This document shows, piece after piece, positions 57,520 to 64,000 of a stretch of 64,000 bases of DNA. The DNA lies in assembly GCA_947494675.1 (NCBI GenBank), contig CANLVP010000001.1, forward strand, positions 1,500,001 to 1,564,000, given 5' to 3'. A program made the position numbers and the translations under genes. How positions within the stretch are numbered: position 1 is the first letter of the stretch; every line of letters starts with the position of its first letter. The notes below the pieces were generated by a model that made no database searches, was not told the origin of the DNA, and saw only the letters and a program-made list of their open reading frames with translations. The stretch comes from an uncultured Paracoccaceae bacterium. Lineage in GTDB: Bacteria; Pseudomonadota; Alphaproteobacteria; Rhodobacterales; Rhodobacteraceae.

Positions 57520-58170
57520 CTAGCCGCCTTCGGCCAATCCGATCAAGCCCGGCACCTGATCCATATGGGTAAAGCCGGTCACGTCGCTCTTTGCCCGGCC
57601 TAATCCTCCATCCGCCACGTAGGCCAAACCGCGCACGCCAGCGGCTTGTGCCGCGGTCCAGCCTGCAGGCATGTCATCGATCATCACGGTGCGATCCGGG
57701 GATGTGTCGGCGACCTTCATCGCGTGCAGCAACATGCCGGGTTTTGGCTTGGGCTCATGATCTTCGCGGCTGTAAATCCGACCCGCCAAGCGATCCCAAA
57801 GCCCTGATGGCCCCAGCGAGATTTCCATCTTTTGCATCGGCCCGTTTGAGGCGACAGCCACCGCGATGCCGCGATCCTCAAGCAGGTCCAGCAGATCGAT
57901 CACCCCGGGAATGACCGGCACACCTTGGCGCAACGCTTCAAAAACCTGCCCGTAGATGTGGTCCAGCCAATCATCCGGCAGGTCCGCACCCTTGGCCCGT
58001 GCGGTCTCCATCACGCCTTGCATTGTGCCACCGGCAAAAAGCGCATGCACGTCGTGCGGCGCAATCGGCAGGCCACGGGCAGTCAGATCCTGCGACAGGA
58101 TCTGGTCCGTCGTCGGCTCCGTATCGACCAGCACACCATCGCAATCAAAAATAACCAATTGGGGTATCAT
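57520..58170 (-). CDS. HAD-family phosphatase, phosphatase/phosphoglucomutase-type
   Basis: 216 aa from ATG 58170, which overlaps the rsmD stop by 4 nt. Motif I FDCDGVLVDTE (Asp8, Asp10), cap region, motif II ASNGPMQKME near 110, motif III Lys in EPKPKPGMLL and motif IV VMIDDMPAGWTAA. Small-substrate phosphatase of the beta-PGM/phosphoglycolate class; the phosphorylated substrate is unknown. Confidence 0.9.
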   Translation of the reverse strand: MIPQLVIFDCDGVLVDTEPTTDQILSQDLTARGLPIAPHDVHALFAGGTMQGVMETARAKGADLPDDWLDHIYGQVFEALRQGVPVIPGVIDLLDLLEDRGIAVAVASNGPMQKMEISLGPSGLWDRLAGRIYSREDHEPKPKPGMLLHAMKVADTSPDRTVMIDDMPAGWTAAQAAGVRGLAYVADGGLGRAKSDVTGFTHMDQVPGLIGLAEGG

Positions 58171-58721
58171 GCGTCGCGCCTTATGAATGTGATCCAGGTG
58201 TCGCCATAGCGTCGTTGATCCAACGCCTCGAACCCGCGTGGGGCCAGTTGCGCGGTCTGTTCTTCCCAGACGACCAAGGCGCCGGGCGCAATCCAGTCGC
58301 GGGCGGATTTGAGCGCGGATGCGCCAAGGCCCTGCCCATATGGCGGGTCCATAAAGATCAGGTCGCAAGGCGCACTGGCTGCAGGCAGGTTTTCAGCCCT
58401 CGCCCCGATCAAGGTGCAATCATCGCTGCGTTTGAGCTTTGCGATATTGGCACGGATCAGCTTTTGCGCCACCGCACCGCTATCAACAAATGTCACATGC
58501 TGCGCACCGCGTGACAGCGCCTCAAGCCCCAGCGCGCCTGTGCCTGCAAACAGGTCCAATACATGTGCATTGGTGATCGGATCGCCGAAGCGGCCGCCTT
58601 GCAGCACGTTGAACAGGCTTTCACGGACACGGTCGGTTGTGGGGCGCAAATGTGCAGCGGCGTCGCCTTTGCCAACCTCTGTCAGCGTTGTGCCGCGGTG
58701 TTGTCCGGCGATGATCCTCAC
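58167..58721 (-). CDS. rsmD: 16S rRNA (guanine966-N2)-methyltransferase
   Basis: 184 aa from GTG 58721. Modifies G966 of the small-subunit rRNA with S-adenosylmethionine. N-terminal MRIIAGQHRGTTL, the SAM motif LDLFAGTGALGLEALSRGA and the catalytic FMDPPYGQGLG are family hallmarks. Overlaps neighbours on both sides (GTGA with FAD reductase; ATGA with HAD). Confidence 0.94.
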   Translation of the reverse strand: MRIIAGQHRGTTLTEVGKGDAAAHLRPTTDRVRESLFNVLQGGRFGDPITNAHVLDLFAGTGALGLEALSRGAQHVTFVDSGAVAQKLIRANIAKLKRSDDCTLIGARAENLPAASAPCDLIFMDPPYGQGLGASALKSARDWIAPGALVVWEEQTAQLAPRGFEALDQRRYGDTWITFIRRDA

Positions 58722-59932
58722 GCGCGCAACAGGGCTTTCATGTCGGTCGCAGGGTCTGCAATCGCGCTGGGCGCGGGCGATTTGCCACCCTCGATCAGGC
58801 GCTTGCCGACCATGTAGTTGCGCGGATCGTTCATCGCGTCGACCGCAATCAACTGCGCGCCCTTGAAGTACCAATGCGACTGGCTGCCGGGCGCATCGCC
58901 CATGCGCACGACCACATCGGTGTAGCCGATGTTCAGACCCGCGATCTGGAGCTTGCAGTCATATTGGTCGGACCAGAACCAAGGTTTCGGCTCATAAGGC
59001 ACGTCACGCCCCATGATATTCAGCGCTGCGTTTTCCGCCTGATCGATGGCATTCCCAACGCTTTCAACCCGCACGCGATTGCCCGCAAACAGTGATGAAG
59101 CACAGTCGCCCGCCGCCCAAATGTGCGGATCAGAGGTGCGCGAATAGGCGTCGCAGGCGATACCGTTGCCGATGGTAAGGCCCGCTGCCTCTGCTAGGGT
59201 CACGGCGGGGTTGATCCCTACGCCAACGACAGCAAAATCAAGGTCGAGCTTGGTGCCATCGGACAGTTCGGCACCCGTCACATCATCGGTTCCGGTGAGC
59301 TCTTTCAGCCCAACACCTTCGCGGATATCGACGCCATGTGACTGGTGCAGCGCGCGGAAATAGGCCGATGTTTCAGGCGCTGCGACCCGTTGCAGGATGC
59401 GGTCGGCCATTTCCACCAGCGTGACCTGCACACCGCGTTTGGCGGCAACGGCTGCGGCCTCTAACCCGATGTATCCGCCCCCAATGATCAGTGCCCGTGC
59501 GCCTTCGCGAAAGGCAGGGGCCATGGCGTCGGCGTCCTTCAGATCGCGCACGCAAAAGACTTTGTTGAGCATCCCGCCGATGCTGGCAGGCAAGCTGCGC
59601 GGATGTGCGCCTGTTGTCAGCGCCAGCGCGTCATAGGACAGCACGCTCTCATCATTCAACGTCACTTGGCGGTTCACGCGGTCAATTGCGACGGCGCGAG
59701 TATCAAGCCGCAGATCGATGTTCTGATCTGCGTAATAACTCTCGGGCCGTAGATACAGCCGCTCTTCTGCCATCTCGCCCAGCAAATAGGCCTTGGACAG
59801 GGGTGGGCGTTGGTATGGGGGTACGGCCTCACCGCCGATCAGGGTAATGTTGCCCTCAAACCCCTCGCTCCGCAGCTTTGCGACCAAACTTGACCCGGCC
59901 TGACCGGCCCCAATCACGATGACATTTTGCAT
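58718..59932 (-). CDS. FAD-dependent oxidoreductase, ferredoxin/putidaredoxin reductase-like
   Basis: 404 aa. FAD motif VIVIGAGQAGSSLVAKLRSEG at the N-terminus (read as VIGAGQAG...), PPYQRPPLSKAYL near 40, NAD(P)-binding IIGGGYIGLEAAAVA near 150 and the FAD-binding IWAAGDCASS near 275. Resembles rhodocoxin, putidaredoxin and BphA4-type reductases that pass electrons to a ferredoxin and an oxygenase; none is adjacent. Starts the three- or four-gene operon with rsmD. Confidence 0.9.
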   Translation of the reverse strand: MQNVIVIGAGQAGSSLVAKLRSEGFEGNITLIGGEAVPPYQRPPLSKAYLLGEMAEERLYLRPESYYADQNIDLRLDTRAVAIDRVNRQVTLNDESVLSYDALALTTGAHPRSLPASIGGMLNKVFCVRDLKDADAMAPAFREGARALIIGGGYIGLEAAAVAAKRGVQVTLVEMADRILQRVAAPETSAYFRALHQSHGVDIREGVGLKELTGTDDVTGAELSDGTKLDLDFAVVGVGINPAVTLAEAAGLTIGNGIACDAYSRTSDPHIWAAGDCASSLFAGNRVRVESVGNAIDQAENAALNIMGRDVPYEPKPWFWSDQYDCKLQIAGLNIGYTDVVVRMGDAPGSQSHWYFKGAQLIAVDAMNDPRNYMVGKRLIEGGKSPAPSAIADPATDMKALLRA

Positions 59933-60007
59933 AGTGTCTTTCCCTTGTCTTGGCGGACCCTATATGGACGAGAGAGCAATATGCAAATGTCTAGAAGGAT
60001 GCATGAC

Positions 60008-60496
60008 ATGGCGATTACCACTGGCGACACACTACCCGATGCGACCGTTTTGGCTATGGGTGCAGATGGCCCCGAATATGTGCAAATGGCCGATAAGCTG
60101 AAAGGTCGTAAAGTGGTGATCTTTGGCCTGCCTGGTGCCTACACCGGGACTTGCACAACGGCCCATTTGCCCAGCTTCATGCGCACCAGAGACCAGTTTA
60201 TCGCCAAAGGTGTGGACGAGGTGATCTGCCTTGCCGTGAACGACCCCTTTGTGATGGATGCATGGGGTAAGGCGACAGGCGCAACAGACGCAGGCATTAC
60301 ATTGCTTGGCGACGCTGAAAGCAGCTTTACCAAGGCGATTGGCATGAACTTTTCCGCCGGTCCCGTTGGATTTGTCGACCGCTCACAGCGGTATTCGCTT
60401 TACGCTGAAGACAGTGTCGTCAAATTTCTGAACACCGGAGACAACCCCGGAACCTGCGAAATCACCGCAGGTGAGACACTGCTGGCCCAAATCTAA
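60008..60496 (+). CDS. peroxiredoxin, Prx5/thioredoxin-type
   Basis: 162 aa from the ATG with GAAGGA 8 nt upstream. Peroxidatic Cys49 lies in PGAYTGTCTTAHLPSF; a second Cys in NPGTCEIT near residue 151 may resolve it. Reduces hydrogen peroxide and organic peroxides, probably with glutathione or glutaredoxin. The N-terminal DTLPDATVLAMG fits the Prx5/hybrid-Prx subgroup. Terminator follows. Confidence 0.92.
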   Translation: MAITTGDTLPDATVLAMGADGPEYVQMADKLKGRKVVIFGLPGAYTGTCTTAHLPSFMRTRDQFIAKGVDEVICLAVNDPFVMDAWGKATGATDAGITLLGDAESSFTKAIGMNFSAGPVGFVDRSQRYSLYAEDSVVKFLNTGDNPGTCEITAGETLLAQI

Positions 60497-60501
60497 TTGA
60501 A

Positions 60502-60527
60502 GAGGGCCGGGTTGACCCGGCCCTTTT
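60502..60527 (+). terminator. terminator after peroxiredoxin gene
   Basis: GGGCCGGG / CCCGGCCC stem (with TTGA loop) followed by TTTTT. It also sits 1 nt before the stop codon of the convergent MscS gene. Confidence 0.85.
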
Positions 60528-61376
60528 TCAGTCTTCGCTGACGTTCACAATGGTGCGCGTTGGGAACGGGATATCGACACCCGCCTGATCCAAGGCTTCT
60601 TTGACCGCGCGTTTCATATCCGCCTGATAGGCAAAATAATCGCCACGCGCGCACCACACCCGCACCAGAAAATCAACAGAGCTGGCATTGAGCGTATTCA
60701 CCTGAATGAACGGCTCTGGCTCTGTCATGCTGCGCGGATCGGCCATGATCGTGTCGCGGATCACTTGTTCGGCAGTAGCGAGATTAGCACCATAGCCCAC
60801 GCCAAAGTTCCATTCCGCGCGGCGGGTATCATAAACCGAATAGTTGGTGATCGTATTTCCCCAGACCTGCGCGTTGGGGATGATCACCTGCACATTGTCG
60901 ATGCTGGCCAATTCGGTGAAGTTCAGCGTGATGTCTTTCACTGTGCCCATTTCGCCGTTCACAGCTATGAAGTCGCCCAGCTTCATTGGGCGGAAAAAGA
61001 TGATCATCACCCCGGCCGCCACATTGGAAAGCGTGCCTTGCAAGGCCAAGCCAATCGCAAGACCAGCGGCACCGATGACGGCGATCAGTGATGTCGTCTG
61101 AATCCCAAAGGTGTTGAGCACAAAGAGAAACGCAAAGCCGATCACGATGTAGCGGACGATATTGCTTAGGAAATGAAACAGGGTCGGATCAAGGTGATCG
61201 TGCTTTTCACCCAGACTGCGAATGCGGCGGCTGAGCCACCCGGCAATCACGAAACCTGCAAACAAGATCGCAATGGCCGTCAGCACATTGCCAAAGACAG
61301 CCACAAGGAATTCGAGGGTCAAAAGATCCATGATCGACTTGCCGTCGATGATTTCGGTGTTGAGAAGCGCGTTCAT
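60528..61376 (-). CDS. small-conductance mechanosensitive channel (MscS)
   Basis: 282 aa, three transmembrane helices and the pore-lining TM3 with the repeated Gly/Ala face (GLAIGLALQGTLSNVAAGVMII) near residue 110. The C-terminal vestibule domain contains NFTELASIDNVQVIIPNAQVW. Releases small solutes on hypo-osmotic shock. Convergent with the peroxiredoxin gene. Confidence 0.92.
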   Translation of the reverse strand: MNALLNTEIIDGKSIMDLLTLEFLVAVFGNVLTAIAILFAGFVIAGWLSRRIRSLGEKHDHLDPTLFHFLSNIVRYIVIGFAFLFVLNTFGIQTTSLIAVIGAAGLAIGLALQGTLSNVAAGVMIIFFRPMKLGDFIAVNGEMGTVKDITLNFTELASIDNVQVIIPNAQVWGNTITNYSVYDTRRAEWNFGVGYGANLATAEQVIRDTIMADPRSMTEPEPFIQVNTLNASSVDFLVRVWCARGDYFAYQADMKRAVKEALDQAGVDIPFPTRTIVNVSED

Positions 61377-61377
61377 T

Positions 61378-61662
61378 CTAGCCTGCCAATTGGTCCATTT
61401 TCGCCGCCAGTTTGGCGTCCAGCGCGCTTAGGCCACCAGTATCATGCGTGGTCAAGACCACCTCGACCGTCTTGTAGACATTTGACCATTCGGGGTGGTG
61501 GTTCAGCTTTTCGGCCCAGATCGCGGAGCGGGTCATAAAGCCGAATGCCTCAACGAAGTTCTTGAACACATATGTCTTTTTAATGGCGTCGCGCCCCTCT
61601 TGCAGGGTCCAGCCCGCGTCCAAAAGCGCGGCGCGGCCTGCATCATCCAAAGCGTCGGTCAT
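61378..61662 (-). CDS. phhB: 4a-hydroxytetrahydrobiopterin dehydratase (PCD/DCoH)
   Basis: 94 aa. Dehydrates 4a-hydroxytetrahydrobiopterin for regeneration of the pterin cofactor. Family core: [21 protein letters not shown] with the catalytic His pair, plus the N-terminal [20 protein letters not shown] as two segments. No phenylalanine hydroxylase is in the window. Overlaps the COG3146 gene by 4 nt and precedes mscS by one base. Confidence 0.9.
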   Translation of the reverse strand: MTDALDDAGRAALLDAGWTLQEGRDAIKKTYVFKNFVEAFGFMTRSAIWAEKLNHHPEWSNVYKTVEVVLTTHDTGGLSALDAKLAAKMDQLAG

Positions 61663-62843
61663 TGTTGTTCCTCTCTGTTATCTTTGCGGAAGGGGCCATA
61701 GCTGGTCAGCACCTCAATCTCATGGTCAATCGCGTCGCGTTCGGCCTGTAAATAGCGCGCAATCGCATCGCGGAAACCAGCATCGGCGAACCAATGGACG
61801 GAATGGGTGGCGACGGGCAGGTAACCACGGGCAAGCTTGTGTTCGCCTTGCGCGCCAGCCTCAACCCGGGCCATGCCTTGAGCGATGGCGTAATCGATGG
61901 CCTGATAATAACACAGCTCAAAATGCAGGGCCGGGAAGTGCGCGGTGCAGCCCCAATAGCGCCCAAACAGTGTGTCGCGCCCGATCATATTCAGCGCGCC
62001 AGCGACCGGCACGCCGTCCTCTACCGCTAAGACAAGCAAGATGTCGTCGCGCAAATGTGCGTGCGCTTCATCAAAGAAGGCCCGTGTCAGATAAGGCGTG
62101 CCCCATTTGCGATTGCCGGTGTCCTGATAGAACTGCCAGAACGCATCCCAATGATGGGGCTGGATCGCGTCGCCCGTCAGGCTGATGATCTCACCGCCAA
62201 AGCCTTGCGCGGTGCTGCGTTCCTTGCGGATATTCTTACGCTTGCGGCTGGACAGATCCGCCAGAAAACCATCGAAATCCGCGTAGCCTTTGTTTTCCCA
62301 ATGAAACTGCTGACCCGTGCGATGCAAGAGCCCCATTTCGGCAGCGGCAATCGCCTCGCCCTCGGTGCAAAACGTCGCGTGGAGCGAGGATAGCTCGTTG
62401 TCGCTCGCGATTTGCACGGCCCCTTGGACCAGCGCGCTCATGCCGACCGCCTCAAATCCCGGGCGGGTCAGAAAGCGGCGGCCTGTCGCAGGCGTAAACG
62501 GCACCGCCATTTGCAGTTTGGGGTAATAGCGCCCGCCCGCGTTTTCATAGGCGTGCGCCCAGTTGAAATCGAACATGTATTCGCCTTGGGAATGACCCTT
62601 GGCATAAAGCGGGGCGACGGCGATGATGTGCCCCTCGATGGCCGCCGTCAGGTAGCGGGGCTGCCAGCCGGTTCCGGGCCCGACCGATCCGCTGTCTTCG
62701 AGCGCTTTGAGAAACCGGTAGGTTGTGAACGGATCAATCGGGCGGCCATCGCTGCTTTCGGGGCAAGCGCAGGCATCCCAATCGGCACGGTCAATGCTGG
62801 ACAGCGAAGGGTGGGCCGCAATGTCGATGGGCGCGTCGGTCAT
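61659..62843 (-). CDS. COG3146/DUF482 GNAT-like protein
   Basis: 394 aa of the peptidoglycan-biosynthesis-like acyltransferase family (DUF482). Conserved blocks include [22 protein letters not shown] near residue 45, [11 protein letters not shown] and [31 protein letters not shown], read as separate motifs, then [15 protein letters not shown]. The fold is predicted as two GNAT-like domains. Natural substrate is not established. Overlaps phhB at the start of a short operon. Confidence 0.9.
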   Translation of the reverse strand: MTDAPIDIAAHPSLSSIDRADWDACACPESSDGRPIDPFTTYRFLKALEDSGSVGPGTGWQPRYLTAAIEGHIIAVAPLYAKGHSQGEYMFDFNWAHAYENAGGRYYPKLQMAVPFTPATGRRFLTRPGFEAVGMSALVQGAVQIASDNELSSLHATFCTEGEAIAAAEMGLLHRTGQQFHWENKGYADFDGFLADLSSRKRKNIRKERSTAQGFGGEIISLTGDAIQPHHWDAFWQFYQDTGNRKWGTPYLTRAFFDEAHAHLRDDILLVLAVEDGVPVAGALNMIGRDTLFGRYWGCTAHFPALHFELCYYQAIDYAIAQGMARVEAGAQGEHKLARGYLPVATHSVHWFADAGFRDAIARYLQAERDAIDHEIEVLTSYGPFRKDNREEQQ

Positions 62844-62873
62844 GGGCCTAATCTGTGTGCCCTGTTGCGCGGG

Positions 62874-63626
62874 TCAAGCAGGATAGCCTTCGAATGTGAT
62901 GTTGTCGGCAACTTCGCGGGCCTTTGCCTCTTGCTGTGCAGATCGCACCGTCCAGCACAAGATCGCGGCACCCATCCGCTTAAGCTCTGCCACGCGCGGC
63001 GCGTCCAGGTCATTGACGTTGTGGCTGATGAAAGAGGCCTCAACCGCATCGTAGTCAGGGATATCGGCCAACCGCTTGCGGGTGCCTTCGCCAATTGTCG
63101 GCCAGTCTTTGGCGTTGAATGGATCGGTGACAAGGCCACGCGGCACATCCGGCAAGAGGCGCTTGAGGTCGTTGATGTGATGCGGGTTAAACGACATCAC
63201 GGCCACATCGCCTTTGTAGCGGTGCAAGAGCGTTGCCACCGCTTGGCTCAGGCCCCCGATGCGCGGCCCCAGATCGCCATCCTGATCCTTGATCTCGACC
63301 AAGACCGGAACTTGCCCGGCGATCAGACCCAGCACATCGGTAAGTGTCGGGATCGTGCCGGGGTCGTTGTTCAGCCGAAACTGGGTCAATTCGTCGACCC
63401 GGCGCTGGGCAACTGGTCCCTTCGCCCCTGTCAGGCGCGAAAGGTCGTAGTCGTGAAAGACCAGCGGCACGCCATCGCGTGACACCTGCACGTCCAGCTC
63501 GATCCCGTATCCTGCGTCAATCGCCGCCTGAAATGAGGCCATCGAGTTTTCCAGCCGCCGAAATGCCGGGTCATGAAGACCGCGGTGCGCAATCGGACGA
63601 TCAAGAAAGGACGCAGGCAGGGTCAT
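62874..63626 (-). CDS. ugpQ: glycerophosphodiester phosphodiesterase
   Basis: 250 aa TIM-barrel phosphodiesterase. The catalytic entry AHRGLHDP with ENSMASF, the metal-binding EIDVQVSRDGVPLVFHD (here ELDVQVSRDGVPLVFHD) and VEIKDQDGD follow the GDPD pattern. Releases glycerol-3-phosphate from glycerophosphodiesters. Cytoplasmic, as no signal peptide is seen. Precedes the COG3146 gene by 30 nt. Confidence 0.9.
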   Translation of the reverse strand: MTLPASFLDRPIAHRGLHDPAFRRLENSMASFQAAIDAGYGIELDVQVSRDGVPLVFHDYDLSRLTGAKGPVAQRRVDELTQFRLNNDPGTIPTLTDVLGLIAGQVPVLVEIKDQDGDLGPRIGGLSQAVATLLHRYKGDVAVMSFNPHHINDLKRLLPDVPRGLVTDPFNAKDWPTIGEGTRKRLADIPDYDAVEASFISHNVNDLDAPRVAELKRMGAAILCWTVRSAQQEAKAREVADNITFEGYPA

Positions 63627-64000
63627 GCGATTTCAAAGATGCCTTCGATTTCGACGGAAACACCAAACGGCAATGACCCGGCGCTGACCGCAGACCGTGC
63701 GTGACGGCCTTTGTCGCCCAAAGCCTCGACCAGGAAGTCGGACGCGCCGTTGACCACCTTCGGTTGGTCAGTGAAATCCGCGGTGGAGTTCACAAAACCC
63801 ACCAGTTTCACAACGCGGACCAACCGATCAATGTCGCCGTCGCAGGCCGCCTTGAGTTGTGCCAGCAGGCCAATCGCACATGTCTTGGCCGCCGCCGCGC
63901 CGTCTTCGACGGAAACCGTATCGCCCAGCTTGCCGGTGATGAAACCATCTGGCCCCATCGAGATTTGGCCGGACACATAGACCGTGTTGCCCGTGATCAC
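63623..64000 (-). CDS. RidA/YjgF family protein, 5' end cut by window
   Basis: At least 125 aa visible; the frame runs off the window, and the first residues of the family (such as VPFVVTGN) are missing, so the true start is beyond 64000. ITGNTVYVSGQISMG, the DFTDQPKVVNGASDF region and GRHARSAVSAGSLP (with the conserved Arg) are RidA features. The family deaminates reactive enamines and imines formed by PLP enzymes. It overlaps the GDPD gene by 4 nt. Confidence 0.9.
   Translation of the reverse strand: MITGNTVYVSGQISMGPDGFITGKLGDTVSVEDGAAAAKTCAIGLLAQLKAACDGDIDRLVRVVKLVGFVNSTADFTDQPKVVNGASDFLVEALGDKGRHARSAVSAGSLPFGVSVEIEGIFEIA

Noticed and set aside
62412-63482. 356-codon plus-strand ORF opposite the COG3146 and GDPD genes
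   Set aside because: Spans two convincing minus-strand genes and has no recognisable domain.

Overview
The window is chromosomal DNA from an alphaproteobacterium, most likely Rhodobacterales (roseobacter group). The evidence is the 23S-5S-tRNA(fMet) rRNA operon end, the phaA-phaB pair, the uvrC-pgsA-moaD-moaE and accD-folC orders, ETF-ubiquinone oxidoreductase, ZapE, a DUF1127-like mini-protein and CtrA-type TTAA-N7-TTAAC sites. Genus cannot be fixed from the sequence alone. Genes are densely packed with many 1-4 nt overlaps. No gap above 300 nt lacks a gene, and I see no transposase, integrase, phage gene, CRISPR array, toxin-antitoxin pair or recognised defence system.

Layout. 1-3185: 3' two thirds of a 23S gene, 5S, a terminator, an antisense sulfotransferase gene, then initiator tRNA with its own candidate promoter and terminator. 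3253-9667: FAH-family hydrolase, GT4 glycosyltransferase, ABC-2 exporter pair, SohB-like protease, 55-aa zinc-ribbon membrane protein, Ca/Na antiporter and a pteridine-reductase-like SDR. 9668-13256: AT-rich regulatory gap with a perfect DnaA box, then uvrC, pgsA, moaD, moaE. 13192-16840: tag (minus), an EAL-domain gene, phaA and phaB. 16877-24711: mini-protein, GcvA-type LysR regulator, DUF465 protein, TrmN6-like methyltransferase, DUF2007 protein, polyprenyl diphosphate synthase, ispE, TPR protein, ETF-QO. 24904-32799: a long plus-strand run (greA, membrane protein, AEC carrier, fghA, yaiI, DMT transporter) ending in a tightly coupled HAD / ornithine-cyclodeaminase-like / PhyH dioxygenase / alpha-beta hydrolase cassette.

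32796-44920: diguanylate cyclase, MFS transporter, GNAT, zapE, LysM protein, two secreted proteins, accD-membrane protein-folC, a beta-propeller-like RTX protein behind a consensus CtrA site, and a CPBP protease. 45033-52435: ilvD, three uncharacterised genes, a histidine-phosphatase-like gene lacking the catalytic Arg, fadH and a LysR gene behind a second consensus CtrA site. 52496-64000: OmpA-like, AhpD-like, GNAT and CinA-like operon; sfsA, map; FAD reductase, rsmD, HAD, small ORF; peroxiredoxin; MscS, phhB, COG3146 protein, GDPD and a truncated RidA gene.

Most content is housekeeping: ribosome and RNA modification, translation start (initiator tRNA plus methionine aminopeptidase), repair (uvrC, tag), isoprenoid, branched-chain amino acid, fatty acid and folate/pterin metabolism, and PHB storage. 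The less explained parts are the interrupted rrn operon, the CtrA-site-bearing RTX, LysR and EAL genes, the 11-bp iterated repeat near 38.7 kb, the coupled cassette at 29.6-32.8 kb and a candidate small RNA at 57.1-57.35 kb. All coordinates and family calls come from reading the sequence; no database search was run.
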